Origin: Carettochelys insculpta
Lineage: Eukaryota > Chordata > Testudines > Carettochelyidae
Assembly: GCF_033958435.1 (NCBI RefSeq)
Contig: NC_134161.1
Location: forward strand, 13,764,001-13,828,000
DNA length: 64,000 nt
Reading direction: 5' to 3'
Part shown: one piece after another, positions 22,416 through 35,014 of the stretch
How the letters are laid out: each line of letters opens with the position of its first letter
Numbering within the stretch: position 1 is the first letter of the stretch
The notes under the pieces: model-generated
Database searches by the model: none
Told to the model about the DNA's origin: nothing
What the model saw: only the letters and a program-made list of their open reading frames with translations
Program-made: the position numbers and the translations under genes

Positions 22416-23153
22416 TGAGAAAACATGTTATCCAGTGGTTTGGGTGGGATATTGAGGCCTATAATATGATCTATTCTGACTCATTCACCAGACATGTCAC
22501 TTAGACCAGGGGTGAGCAAACTTTTTACATTGGGCCCCACTTTTCATCCCTACAAATAGCTGGGCCTTCCCAACCTGTCTAATCTAATCCAAACTGATGG
22601 AACTTTTGGTTATGGTCACATGAAAAAGAACCCTTTCAGCACACGTAAGAAAGTAAGCCTGTAGAATGTAAAAAAGTAATTAATTGGAATGTAAATTTGA
22701 ATACACATACATAAAATGAGATGGAGGAGCCTGGCACCCAGCAGCTGATCATGCTGTGCCCCCGTTATAAAATTTCATGCCCTCCAAGTAGACCTGACCA
22801 CCATTTTGCTCACCCCAACTTAGACCTGGAATTTTTCTGGGAACGGCACTAAAATGTTATAGTTCATATCCTTCAACAAAAGAAAATCAGTTCTCTCCTC
22901 CCAGTCCCTCATAAGCTCATATGACAGTGGAATAATGGGATCCTAAATGTAGATAATAACACCCATCTTCCACGGTAAAGGAAAGGCACTAGGTAAGCGT
23001 ATAATTTATCTTTATATGTAAAAAATAGGGTGGATCTTCTTTTTGTAATGTGTGTACAGCATCTAGCATAATATGGCAGTGATCCTTAAATTGCAACTTC
23101 TAGGTCTACTGTAATATAAAAAATAGTAATAATTATTATAATTCACCAGAATA
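22414..23153. other. Intergenic DNA, nothing recognised
   Basis: There is a dispersed-repeat-like phrase 'accaggggtgagcaaacttt' near 22505. The text after it resembles part of 28130-28330 ('tgtctaat...atccaaaccaatgg' against 'tctaatccaaactgatgg'), so both may be fragments of one unclassified repeat. Confidence 0.35.
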
Positions 23154-23480
23154 CACGTTGAACCTCTCCAGTCCAGCACTCACAGGACCTGACCAGTGCC
23201 AAACAAGAGGATTTGCCAAACAATGAGAGATCAATATTGTCTAGCAGCATTACCAACACTTCCATTGCTTGCTATACTCTTTGAAGACATTTAGGGGTCT
23301 ATTAGAGGTAAAAAACAGAACAGAACACCAAGATCCAGGACTGGTGGCTGTAAACAAACTTTATGGGACCACAGGAAACTTGGCCACACCCATGATAAGC
23401 AGTTCTCTGGCAAATTAACATCATGCCGGATTATGGAGTTTGCCAGATGAGAGAGTTCTGGATTAGAGAGGTTTAACCTG
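23154..23480 (+). mobile_element. Tc1/mariner-type MITE (327 bp)
   Basis: Terminal inverted repeats are about CACGTTGAACCTCTCCAGTC on the left and, inverted, CAGGTTAAACCTCTCTAATC on the right. Both are flanked by TA (23152-23153 and 23481-23482), the target of the Tc1/mariner/pogo superfamily. There is no coding capacity. A second copy lies at 52706-53016 in the opposite orientation. Confidence 0.75.
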
Positions 23481-23489
23481 TAACATGTA

Positions 23490-24885
23490 TATTGGCCCTG
23501 CTGTGTTAAAGAGGCTAGCAGTGTGTTTTTTCTCCTTGCTAGTGAAGTTCATCTTTTAAGTCAAGGGCTAGTTTTGGAGCCTTCAGAGTCAGCAGTCTGG
23601 GGTTCAATCTCTACTAACAACTTAACTGGGGCATTGGCTTTTCCTCAGCAGTGGTGACAATCATGGGACAGCACCAAGATTTTTACAAGAGCGGTCATGT
23701 TACTGTATATCCAAGGTTGGATAACAAATAATTCTGCAGCAGGGGAGATCCACCTCTTTCCAGCTGCTGAGTATTGGTGTGCTGACCCTAGTCCATTAGA
23801 AAATCTCTTGCTGAAATGGCTTGATAAATTGGATCCCTTTGGTGCTATTTGTTCTCGTTTTCCTGAATCTCTGTTAATCATAATGATTTTTGTTTAATTC
23901 TGTGATGTCGGATCTATTTGCAGCTTATGTAGCTCCCTGCTCTTTTAAATTCTTTCTGATGCATCCTTATATTTTTTCCCTTTTCCTTTTTTTCATGTTT
24001 GAAAGAAAATCAATACAACAATGTTTTAAAAAGACTCATAAAATCCTCGGGAAAACCAGGAAGTGTTTTGATTCTAGCTGTTCAGTGCATTGTGAAGGTC
24101 TCACTCCAATGGACTTCCTTCTCTTTGGTAAACCCAGACACTGATCTTAATCAGTTCCAGGACGATGCTCACCCAACTTGAATTTATCAAAGTAGTTGAA
24201 ACACCAGGTTTTGCTAACAACCTGAAAGCTGCAAGTAATAGCACTAGAAGTTTATTTTAGATCCTCTCAGCAAAAAAACAATTTGGAGAGTAAAAGTGCT
24301 CTGAGGTTCAAGCAGGAAGGAAACCACTTGGGTGACTGTGAATAGAGGCAGGAGGACCATCTCAGAGAAACTAGAGCCTGGTCAAAACTCTTTCCAGACC
24401 TTTAGAAGGATAAGAAGGAAGTCCAGTGCTTAGTGCACTAGCTGAAGGCTTGGAAACCCCTGGTTTGTTCCCTGGTTCTCCCACAGGCTTCCTGCATGAC
24501 ATTGGTCAAACCAGTTAGGATGTGGGGGATGAAGGCACTTAATTCCATCATTTCAGTGCTGGGGTATTCCCAAAACGCTTGCCCACCTACCACCTAACTC
24601 TGCTGTTGCCCGAGCTTCTCCTGGTAAATTTCCCAGAATGCATAAGTTTCTGCTGGTGAGGCAGATGTGTGCATAGCAATCTCAACACCACTGAGCAATT
24701 CAGTGCCTAATTCATGCCTAAGCCCCATAAGACTTCACAATCCCCACCTAGCTTCACCTGTAAGGCCAGATCCAGTCAGCAGGCTCAGAGACTGCCTTGG
24801 TCACATGTCTGCCATTCTGGACCCTGCACATAACACAGCTATGGAGAGGGATGATTTCCTTCTGATCTACATCAGTTTGCAGTAG
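23490..24885. other. Intergenic DNA, nothing recognised
   Basis: No gene is supported. A MIR-like phrase occurs near 24420-24500 ('gtgcttagtgcactagctg'), too weak to annotate separately. Confidence 0.35.
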
Positions 24886-25530
24886 TGTGACAGGTTGAAT
24901 CACAGAAATCCCTTTGGGGATGTCCTCCAGTATGCTAATGAAGCCACTGATGCCTGCTGTCCTGACCCTGGGGCTGCCCACCACCCTGTCCTGGTGGGCC
25001 ACAAGCTCTGTTCTCCCATCAGTCAAAGCACAGAGTTGGTGTTACTGCCCCTCTGCAGAGCAACACATCAGCAATAAGGGCTGAACACCCAGGAAACAAC
25101 CCTGAAAAGCACCAAAACTCCAAATAAATCCATCTTTATGTAAAAATTTTGCATAGAGAAAGCTCATAAGGTCCACCCATTTCATCAATGAAAGAGTGGT
25201 TGCAGTGCTACAGTGGTTGCAAGTGAAAACTGATCAGTCAGTTAATAAATTAAAAGAAACAAACTCTCCACCTAATTCTAATCCACTAAGAAACTTCTTA
25301 CATACAAATTCTTACCCTAAACAGCTCTTCTTATCTCAGGTAAAAAGCTTCAAATTAGGGTTAATCTTTGCACTGTCCTGGGTCTACAGCTTCTTCGGAG
25401 TCCTTTGTATTCTCTTAGGATTGGTCAGGCAATTTCAAAGGCCAGCTGAAGACAAAAGGACTGATTGCTTCCCTTTGCTTAAACAGATTCTTTGTTCATC
25501 CCATCCCCACATCCCCTGCCATCCTCATGG
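24886..25530 (+). mobile_element. Probable solo LTR or LTR-like repeat
   Basis: It begins 'tgtgacaggttgaatcacag' and continues with 'cctttggggatgtcctcc', 'aacaccc...aacaaccctg' and 'ccaaataaatccatctttat'. In my recollection this order resembles a common reptile LTR-type repeat, with the AATAAA at about 25123-25128 as its polyadenylation signal. Neither a matching end nor a target duplication could be fixed. It encodes nothing. Confidence 0.35.
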
Positions 25531-25859
25531 AAAAATACCAGGTTAAAGATGGATTCCAGTAGAAGGTGGCCTGGTCCCATGTTTTTCTAGGACCAATCAC
25601 AGTTTGGGCTTATAGGACAAACAGCCATTCGCAGGTCATTGGTTTGAGTACTGAGTCATTATGTTTCTGGAGCATCAATAATGGCTCTTATTAGCACATG
25701 TAGAATTATAAACAGATCCACACTTCATATTTCTAACTTTACATACTAGAATGATACATGGACAAAAACAGGATATACAGATACAGCAGACTGTGTGTTA
25801 CATGCCCTGTTTTGCATGAAGCATCTTCCAGTTATTCCTATTTCTAAACCAATTTTAAT

Positions 25860-26045
25860 AAAGCCTGTGGGGAGCCCTGTGACAAGTAGTATGAGCACTC
25901 AGCCAGGCTCTGGCGATGCTGGTTCAAATCCCCACTCAGCCTGATGGGGAGTGGGCATTTGAACCCAGGTTGAAGGCTTTCGGAAATGCTTGGGTGGGTT
26001 TCTCTCAGATTGTCCTCTTGAAGTTGTTTCATTTTGTATAAATTA
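25860..26045 (+). repeat. tRNA-derived SINE relic
   Basis: A B-box-like 'ggttcaaatccc' is at about 25921-25932. Upstream is a weak A-box-like 'tagtatgagcactcag', together suggesting a tRNA-related head. The 3' part is not recognised. Confidence 0.35.
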
Positions 26046-26132
26046 AACATAATCAGAGCAGGAACTGCCATTCAAATATCCTGAGTGAGTAAAGTTGCTA
26101 GCCCCTGGGTTCTAGAGGCTCTGGCCCAATAA

Positions 26133-26823
26133 AGCTACGTCTACACTAGCACACTACGTCGAAGTAGCCTATTTCGAAGTAAGAACATCAAAATAGGCTA
26201 CTTCAACGTGTATCATCTACACGTCCTCCAGGGCTGGTGCCATCAACATTCAACATCGAAGTAGGGACAGAGAACTTTGAAAGGAGCCACCCCAGAAGAA
26301 AATGCGGAGCGTCCACACACACAGGCGCTCCCCCTCGAAATAAGGGGCCAGCAAAGCACCAACCCACTCCCTTAAAGGGTCCCTCCCAGACACACTCACC
26401 CTGCACAGAATGAGATCCACAGAGCCGACAACCGGTTGCAGACCCTGTGCACACAGCATGGACCCCCAGCTGCAGCAGCAGCAGCAGCCAGAAGCCCTGG
26501 GCTAAGCGCTGCTGCACGCGGTGACCATAGTGCCCCGCAGGGGCTGGACAGAGTGTCTCTCAACCCCTCAGCTAATGGCCGCCATGGAGGACCCCGCTAT
26601 TTCGAAATAGCGGGATGTGGACTGTCAACACACGCTCTGCTTCGATGTTGAATGTTGAAGTAGGGCGCTATTCCCATCTTTGGGTGGGAATAGCAATTTC
26701 GACATCTTGCTGCCTAATGTCGATTTCAACGTCGAAATAGCATGTGGCGAGTGTAGACACGACGCGTGCTATTTTGACATTGTGCTGGCAACTTTGAAGT
26801 AGCCGGCTAGTGTAGACGCACCC
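26133..26823 (-). mobile_element. Non-autonomous Harbinger derivative (691 bp)
   Basis: Target duplication TAA (26130-26132 and 26824-26826). Ends are AGCTACGTCTACACTAGC and, inverted, GGGTGCGTCTACACTAGCC. Its left end (acgtcgaagtagcctatttc) is the inverse of the right end of the 40613-44629 element, so it lies in reverse orientation to that copy. Inside it keeps the element's subterminal blocks (ccagggctggtgcc, gctgcagcagcagcagc, tgccccgcaggggctg) with both genes deleted. Frames within are end fragments of the lost genes. Confidence 0.85.
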
Positions 26824-26867
26824 TAAATGTTTATTTATACAATATAGAACAGCTTCTATAGAACAGA

Positions 26868-27304
26868 GGCTACGTCTACACCAGCCAAAAACTTTGAAAT
26901 GGCCATGCAAATGGCCATTTCAAAGTTTACTAATGAAGTGCTGAAGTTTACATATTCAGCGCCTCATTAGCATGCAGGTGGCCGCGGCACTTCGAAATTG
27001 ACGCAGCTCGCCACCACATGGCTCGTCCAGACAGGGCTCCTTTTCGAAAGGCCCCGGCTACTTTGAAGTCCCCTTATTCCCATCTGCTCATAGGAATAAG
27101 GGGACTTCAAAGTAGCCGGGGTCCTTTCGAAAAGGAGCCCCGTCGGGACGAGCCACGTGGTGGCGAGCTGCATCAATTTCGAAGTGCCGCGGCCGCCCGC
27201 ATGCTAATGAGGCGCTGAATATGTATTTCAGCGCTTCATTAGTAAACTTTGAAATGGCCATTTGCATGGCAATTTTGAAGTTTTTGGCTAGTGTAGACAT
27301 GGCC
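26868..27304. mobile_element. Palindromic Harbinger-type MITE (437 bp)
   Basis: Exact AGA duplication (26865-26867 and 27305-27307). Ends are GGCTACGTCTACACCAGCC and, inverted, GGCCATGTCTACACTAGCC. The halves are near-perfect inverted copies around a centre near 27085 ('cccatctgctcataggaata'). It lies only 44 bp from the 26133-26823 element. Confidence 0.9.
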
Positions 27305-30300
27305 AGATAGAGCAACCCACTCCAGAATACCACAGAAGATAAGATGCTCTCCTGGGAAGTAAGAGACCTCGGTTTAAAGCCCTGCCCCATATGAGACAGA
27401 ACAGGAATTCAAAAGTAGGTGCTGTCCACTCTGAGTGAGTGCACTAAGCTACTGCATGACAGGGAAAGGAGCAATATGTCTGCACTTTCTCCTGGCAAAG
27501 CAGTGACTTGGCTTAGATACCTACTCTCAAGAGATAATTCAGGGCTACAGCTCCTGAGCAGGAGGACGCAGCTCCTTCTGGCCCCGCCTTGGATGCCAAA
27601 GGGTTTGTCTAAAAGCCCAGCTGTGAAGACATAGGTGCTGGAACCAGGGCTGGTGCCCTACCACCTGGCCCATAGTTGGTTCCCATCTTCTGCACCCTCA
27701 CAATAAAAACTGTTCCAACACCCATGTGCCCAGATATTTTCAGGTGGGCTGGAGACCGGTCCCCTTCCCCAGGTTACAGAACCTGGACTACATACAGCCC
27801 AAGCAGGAAGGCTTATTTTTAGCCCTGAAGCAGCAGCCTGAGTCAGTTGTCCTGGACTCTGAGACTCACTGCCACCAGATTTTTACAACATAGAGGTATC
27901 CTTATTTCCTTTGAGGAGTAAGACTTAGGCCAACACCCCTCCTTTCACCATTTTGGGGAGCTTGGGTGCTTAGCTTGGCTGTGACTTCTCCTTTGCTGGC
28001 AGACAGGGCCATCCTTATCCATATGCAGAATATTGTAGAATACAGTTGCATCAGGCCCCCAAAATATGGGGCCTACTGGGTCTTAATGTCCGCTCATCCT
28101 TGCAGTTAACAGCCCTCCCACTCCACCCAGCCTGTCTAATAGAATCCAAACCAATGGAAATTTTGGTTATATTCATATGAAAAAAAAATCCCTTTTGATA
28201 TGTGTAAGAAAATAAATCTGTGGAATGTAAGAACTTTATTAATCTGTATATAAATGTGAATACAGAGACATAAAAACAGTAACACAGTTCAACATTTTTA
28301 ATGAGATGGATGAGCCTGAGACCCAGCAGGCAAAGGTGCTGTGCCCCGCCTTACGAAGTTTCATGCTCCAATGAGGGCGTTCACCCCCCACTTTGAGCAC
28401 TCTGGTCTTCAGGATGTTAGTTTAAAATTTGCTTTAAAAATATTAGTATATTGCTAAAGAGTATAAAATCACATCTCTAGAAAATCATCCATCCTCCCTG
28501 GCTGCCATTGGGCCAATGGGCACCAGTTTAATAGTAGTGTGCAGAACCCCATAAATCGTAAGGATGGCCCTGCTGGTGAGGCACTTCAAAAGTTAGGCAC
28601 TGAAGTACTCAGTCCCCCTTCTGAGTCCCACAATTAGCCTCTCTCAGTTTGAGTTCCTCATCTGTGGAACAGCTGTTTTTCCTTGCCTTTCAGAGGCATT
28701 GTGAGAAGGAATACACAAAAGATTGTGGTGCCATCACTGTAATGGGGGCCATGTAAGTACTTTAGATAGATAACATTATCTGAGCATCCGTTGGAGAAAA
28801 TGTTAATATTTCCCCTCAATCATTTTTCATTTCTGCAACTACTCTGCTCTTCTGTGGAGGTCAGAAGTAGAATGAGCTATTTCAGAATAGGGTCTTCCTG
28901 CTTGATTTCTGGCCCAAACAGAGGCAGAAATGGTGGTGATCTGGGCTGCAGTTTCTCTTGAGAGTGTCAGGACTCTCACAGGTTTTGCACACTGTTTTTA
29001 ATCAGAGACACTCTAATTTTTAACGTAATACTACAAGCTATCTGTTTTGCTGGCCTGTTTCTAGAAGTTGCCAGCTTCCACTGTAAGCTGTCCCAACCCT
29101 GTGCCACGTCCATCCAGTCCAGTTCTGCTGACCAGAAAACAGACAGGCACCTTCTAGTAGGGTGTTGTGTGTGATGATTACACAGCTATAAAGGAGAGAT
29201 AATGAATTGTGAATACAGTGGAAATTAACATCAGCATAATAACTTGGGCTAGAAATGGGTCAGGACACTGGATTCAGCACTCCAATAAGCAGAGAAAAGT
29301 GCTGTAGAAGCTCTGATAATACTTTTAAAGGCATCAGTTAACCTGATCCTCCTCTCAGCAACAACATAAGTAAAATCCATTTACTTCAGTAGCAGGACTC
29401 AGGATTTACTCTGAGTAAGGATGTTAGGAGAATCAGACCCAGTGTGTTCACTGACCAAATTGTTCTGGGCAAAACAGGCAAAGGGATAATACAAGTCAAA
29501 GGCTGGTACAAGTACAAGGCAGGTAGGGAAATAGATCTACCATGTACTTATAGGTAAATTGCAATAAACAGCAGGGCCCACAACAGCTGCAGAGCTCAGA
29601 AACAAACACATTTTCTGTGCAATAAATGAAGGGGTATCACGCAGAAGGAGAAATTAATTTAAAGAGAAAGCCATCTTTACACCAAGATATTATTGTTATT
29701 TTTAACCCTCCATTGACTCTTACTAGATAGCTGGGGCAGAGCAGGACTTGAAGTTCTTTTGCACTAAGTCAGAACTGGCTTTCTAACCTCTGGGCCATCC
29801 TTCCTTTCTAACTCTACGCTTGCAGCCTTTCCCTTTGACACCTGTAAAACACAAAGCCATCATGCAAGAGCATGAAAAAGCTGAACTGGTCTTATGTGTA
29901 AACTCTTCTGTGTCAGACACTATGTATTTCTCCTGCACCCTTAAACCCTGGTCTTGGTAATGTAACATGGATCCTTTCACCTCCTAGTTGTCTGTCTGAG
30001 TTCAGCTGAACAGGGATGGAAAGATGTGCTTTTTCCAATGGCTATGTGGTGACATATGGAATAAGTCTGCTGGGTCTCACTCCCAGTAAACACCTTATGA
30101 AAACCACAACTATGCTAGCACTGTTTGCAGTCTCACTGTCTTAGAAAAAAAGCTGAGAACTGAATATCCCATGGACTTCCTCGTGATCCCTTCTGCTATT
30201 CAGGCTGTAAGTGTTTTGGGGACACATGGGAAGTTTCATTCTCAGGAGCTGTGAATCTTGCATCCATCAGAATGACTAAGTTAACAAAACACAATAATGA

Positions 30301-32150
30301 AAGGATAGAAAGATCCCTTAAAATAAATCAGATAAAAGCTCCTCGTCACTGAGCTTATATGTTTAATAGATTCCATGACACATCATAATTTGCCGATAAA
30401 AAAGATTATCTATTCCAGGTTGATACACAATCTAATAAACGTTTGCTGGAAATGTATGTCTGAAATCCGCTGCCTGGTGCAATAATAAAGAGTGATTCAG
30501 TCAGACAGAGCCATCCTTAACTTGCAGTTGTGATATTCTGCTCCACATTCCAAAAGCTCATGACAGGTGGGGACATAAATGTACAGTGCAAAGCAAGCCA
30601 ATTCCAGAACAGACTGTCAGACAGTAGGAGCTCTGTCGGCTTCCTCATGGGCTCTGTCTGATTCCTTATGGGCCAGACAACAAAGGAAGAGTGCCATGTG
30701 AAAGGAGAATAGGAAGAAGCTGCTTGGGACACCTTGGTTTATTTTTAGTTCAGCATCTGTCTGCAGAGACTGATGTGTGTGTGGCACATTTGCAGAACAT
30801 ACACAGATCCTTCTCCTTAGCTTGCTTCTCATCATAGTGCAGTCTCCTTTTATCATAATGATGTCTTAGTACAGTGTTACCCTTCCCTTGACTGTTGTTT
30901 GTTATTGCTAATGGTATTGTGCATAGCACCTGTACATTGAATCTCTACCTGTTAAACCTGTGGATTCACTGCACAGAGACCAATTACCACACTGTCTTTA
31001 AGAAACAAGCATGCTGGGACTACTTAATAAGATGGGCAATGGCTCTGCTTCCTTTACCTGGGATCCTCTGGATCTGAAGATTCTCTTCCTCCAACTGTTT
31101 TGTTCTTAGATCCAGCAGCATAGTCGGATTGGTACTATAAAAGTAAGTGTGTGCCTGGTGTCCCACAGCTCTGCTCTGGGGGCCACAAGCAGGTGTCTAG
31201 ATCCCTGGGATGAGCCAGGTATGTGTATGTTGCAGTTGAACATCCCACCTGGCCTGGTTCAGTTGACTTAGGCTCAGGGTGTAGGGCAGTAACATTTTGA
31301 TATAAACATTCAGACTCAGGCAGGAGCACAAGCTCTGGGATCCCATAAGATGGGAGACCTCATCACCCAAGCCACCTTAGCTCAAGTCAGCTAACCCAGG
31401 TTAGCTACACTTGTTTGTTTGCAGTGTAGATATACTCTGGGCTTTGACCTCTATTGGGCTCATGCTCTTGGAGCCCACCAAAAGTAATCCCCTAAGGACA
31501 GGTACTGCCATTTGTTTGCTGGCCAGTCACGTTTGGTGGGCAAACAAGTTTCCTCATACTGCACTAGGAACAAAGGGCTATAGCAGCTTCTCTTTAGGAG
31601 TGCACTAGGATGTCTGGGATGCAGATAGTCCTACTTGAACCCACATAATGTCATGTAAATGCTAGAGCCCCAAACTGGGACCCAGGGTTCAACAATTCAT
31701 AACATTGGGTTATAAGTGAGTGTAGATACTCAGCCCTGAGGTTAACAAACCCAGAGTCTGATAGTTCAAGTGCTACTAACTCTGGACTTACATTGCAACA
31801 TAGGCATACCTTCAGACATATCTCCTTTGGCCCTGAGCTCCAACTCCTGGCTACTGATGCCTGCTCTAACCAACAAATACGACAGTCCATGTCCCAATCA
31901 CTGACACTGGTCTTGCTACTATCCCATGTCTTGTGTCTAATGTCCCATACGAACAAAAAGCTGAAATGTACAGTAGCAGATACACAACAAAGGTCAAATG
32001 GCGAGACACAAAGCAATTTTTATTAGGCAAATTGGATAGGGGGATCCTGCTGTTCTTCAGCTTGCCTCATTTCAAATTCATATTTATTGTTGGTTTTGCT
32101 ATTCAGCAATTTTCTGGGCAATTTTATCTGCCTAGCGTTATGTAACATAC
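27305..32150. other. Long intergenic stretch, no gene recognised
   Basis: Frames of up to 121 codons (31651-32016, minus) have no recognisable motif. Weak MIR-like text appears near 28590-28770 ('cagtttgagttcctcatctg' then 'gcattgtgagaagg'). A block near 28130-28330 resembles text at 22550-22760. Confidence 0.4.
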
Positions 32151-32154
32151 ATAA

Positions 32155-32330
32155 TGTCAACAAACCCAGCTTGTCTGTAGGAAGGATTAAACAAGCAACC
32201 TTATGGGCTAAAGCCCTATGCTTTGCCACATGAGCTAAAGGCCAGCTGGGTCACAACACAGGCTGTAGAGCAGAGAATTCACTCTCTCTAGTATGTGGTC
32301 TTAGCACCCTGCAGTTACACATATATCAGT
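32155..32330 (-). repeat. Probable tRNA-derived SINE relic
   Basis: 'tttgccacatgagctaaagg' and 'ccagctgggtcac' followed by 'ggctgtagagcagag' resemble the 3118-3300 relic. The family was not identified. Confidence 0.3.
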
Positions 32331-34062
32331 GTCTTCAGTGGGCACAGCTGCTCATCATCCATTCAGAGTCTTTGGTGTAGCTAATGCCAAAGGAAAGAAT
32401 TCTGATGCATGTCAGCAATTGCCCTACTTTATTTTCAAGCAACTCTTATGTTCCAGTACTGGGCCATATACACCTTTGCAGAGGCATATACATCCTGAAA
32501 TGTAACACCTAACATCTCAATCCTACTCAGCTCCTTCCAGGTCAGTCTTCATCTGGACACACTCCAATTCCTCCTCTACTTACACACAGACACTTCCCTG
32601 TAAATGCATCCCTGTTCCAATCTTCGGCTGAGAGCAGAGCTCTGCCAAAGCACTTCAGTCCTCACTAGTAACACTTGCTAAGGGGCCTTTTTTTAGTATT
32701 TTTCCACTAAATCCAAAGCATAAACCTTGAGTCTTCTTTCTATCTATTGTTTAGCTACTGTTTGTATTAAGCTTTGCAGTTTAAAGCTTTGAGCCTTATT
32801 TCTAGCTTCAGACTTAAGCTCTATATTCAGCACTTAATGTGAAATAGTATCTAAAGCGAGTTTAAAAAAAGCTGTTGGTCAAAACCTGTGGGCTGTTGAA
32901 AGCAACAGAAATGTTGCCATAGACTTCAGAGTGATTATAACTTGACCCTATGTGTGGTAGCATCTGTATTAAGATTTACAGGGCTTACAAAACACAGTAG
33001 TAAGCTTTTAACTTTATTTCTGTCAAGATAAAGTGTTAAGCTTTGATGTTTCCTACAGTCTGTCTGTGTTAAGCTTTATACGGCTGAAAGTTTGTTAGAG
33101 GTTATCTTCAGTCCGTATTAAATCTCAGGAAGCTTAAAGTGGGTGATGTTAATTTAAATAGATTTCTATATTTATAGGATTATTAAATAAATTTTTGCAT
33201 AGCATCTTTTATAAAATTAAGTGAAGAAAATACCACAATGTAATTCAGGTTAATAGGGAACTTGGAGTAAGTTGATTTTTTTATCCCAACTGAATGTTTT
33301 TGTGAGAGTTAATACAGAAAAATTATCCATTACTTTGGAAATTAGAATAAATTAAATAATATTACCTAAGAATTTGTCTTTCTCGTTCAAACCACCAAAA
33401 ATTAAAAGCTATAGAAACCTTTTCTTTTGTCATCATTATTTTTGTGATATGGACAAGTATTCATTATGGGACATGGCTACCAAACCCATATGCACTCATG
33501 AAATACACCAGGAACTTGAAATAGGATTTGTTTTAACAGATTAGATCAACAGCCTATTTAAATCCACCATGCTGTCTGTGATAGTGGCTAGAACCAACTG
33601 GCTTAGTGGAAGATACAAGAAACTTCATGATGAAAAAGTATTAAATAATCACCCAAAGGGAAAGTTTTTCTGACCCGTCAGTTAATGGTTGACTAATGCC
33701 CCAAAACATGAGGTTTAAATAGCTCTTCTCCTAATAATAATTTGCTTCCATTATATAACTGTGGATATTTCATTCTCCATATAAATGTCCAGTGACATCT
33801 GTATTTTGTTAAGCTCTGAGATGTAATATCTTGTGGCAGTTAGTTCCACTGATTGATTATATATTATTTCTGATAGTCATTGACTTCACATTCTACCGCT
33901 GTGATGTATTCATACAGTAGGACAAACTCTCCTTTCAGATACACCTATGTAAGGGCAGAGTAAGCCCACTGATGTCACATACATGCAAGATCAAGCACCC
34001 TTGAACTTATGGGAAGTTCAGATATAAACTGCTCATCTCTGGTTACCACCAGCTGCTATCAG
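32331..34062. other. AT-rich intergenic DNA, no gene recognised
   Basis: Between about 32740 and 33140 'aagcttt' recurs with unusual density (for example 32768, 32785, 33004, 33038, 33071). No longer unit or exact tandem structure could be defined. Confidence 0.35.
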
Positions 34063-34190
34063 AAACAACAACAAGTCCTGTAGCACCTTATAGACTAACA
34101 TACTTTGGAGCATAATCTTTCGTGGGCAAAGACCTGCTTCATCAGATGAATGGGTCGGTGGGGGGGTGTTTCATGTATCTTTTCCTTATG
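34063..34190. mobile_element. Penelope-like terminal fragment
   Basis: 'aacaacaacaagtcctgtag', 'ttatagactaacatactttg' and 'ctttcgtgggcaaagacctg' are followed by 'cttcatcagatgaatgggtc'. This copy supplies the uninterrupted target sequence used to define the insertion at 11932-12621. Confidence 0.7.
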
Positions 34191-34194
34191 GGAT

Positions 34195-34393
34195 TTCAAC
34201 ATTTGCAGGGTCCTTTTGAAAAGGACCCCCACGTAGATGAGCCATGCGCAAGCGAAATGCGGCACTTTTGAAGTGCTGCAGCTGGCAGCATGCTAATGAC
34301 GTGAAGAATATTCATTTCAGCACCTCATTAGTATTCTCCGATTTGGCCATTAACATGGCCATTTTGAATTTTTGGCCAAGTGTAGACATGGCC
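34195..34393. mobile_element. Right half of a Harbinger-type MITE
   Basis: It ends with 'ccaagtgtagacatggcc', the inverted family terminus, and contains the typical inner blocks ('ccttttgaaaaggaccc', 'cagcatgctaatgacg', 'cacctcattagtattctc'). The left half is missing. It starts right after a Penelope-like fragment. Confidence 0.65.
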
Positions 34394-34399
34394 ATAGAT

Positions 34400-35014
34400 G
34401 CCTTATGCCAGGATAGCTTAAAAAGAATATATGTGATCATAAAAGTAATCAAAAGTGAACCATCTCAAACATGTCATCAAGTTTGCATGCAATTGGGAAT
34501 AAAAATACTCCTGAAAACTGGGGGATTTCCATTCTGTAGGCTGAGTTCTAATTAGGATGGATTTGTTTGTTTAAGGAGACTGAGCAAATCAAAACGTTAG
34601 GCCTTCATCTGACAATAAACTCCTTCATATCTGGCATTCTATTATCGAGAACTCTCAAATAACTGGTACTTTAATCATAAGTAAACTTGTTTTGTTTTTC
34701 ATAAGTACAGTTTAGTGAAAGTAAATACAAATAAATAAGGTATAAGTTTAGAGTGTACAGTACTACTGTTGTTGATAAAGTATTCTGCATACATTGTTGT
34801 TTCTTAGTATCTAATCTTGTTTTTCTTTAGTGTTATGCATGGCTAGGTACAGCTCTTTATTATCCAGAATATTTGAATATCCAACAAATTCCTGGTCCCA
34901 GGACTGCCAGGTATGGAAACGTTTACTGTACATATATTTACCCATGTGCTTAACTTTATACCTATGTGTAGTCCCAGGGACTACTTATGTACACAAACAA
35001 CTTTGTAAAAATAT
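34400..35014. other. Intergenic DNA, nothing certain
   Basis: Phrases near 34630 and 34855 ('ctggcattctattatcgaga', 'attatccagaatatttga') are reminiscent of mariner-type MITE interiors, but no ends were found. Confidence 0.3.

Noticed and set aside
25921..25932. B-box-like 'ggttcaaatccc' as a tRNA gene
   Set aside because: No acceptor stem or cloverleaf could be drawn around it; a SINE head is the better reading.
31651..32016. 121-codon minus frame
   Set aside because: No motif and low-complexity overlaps with other frames; nothing supports coding.
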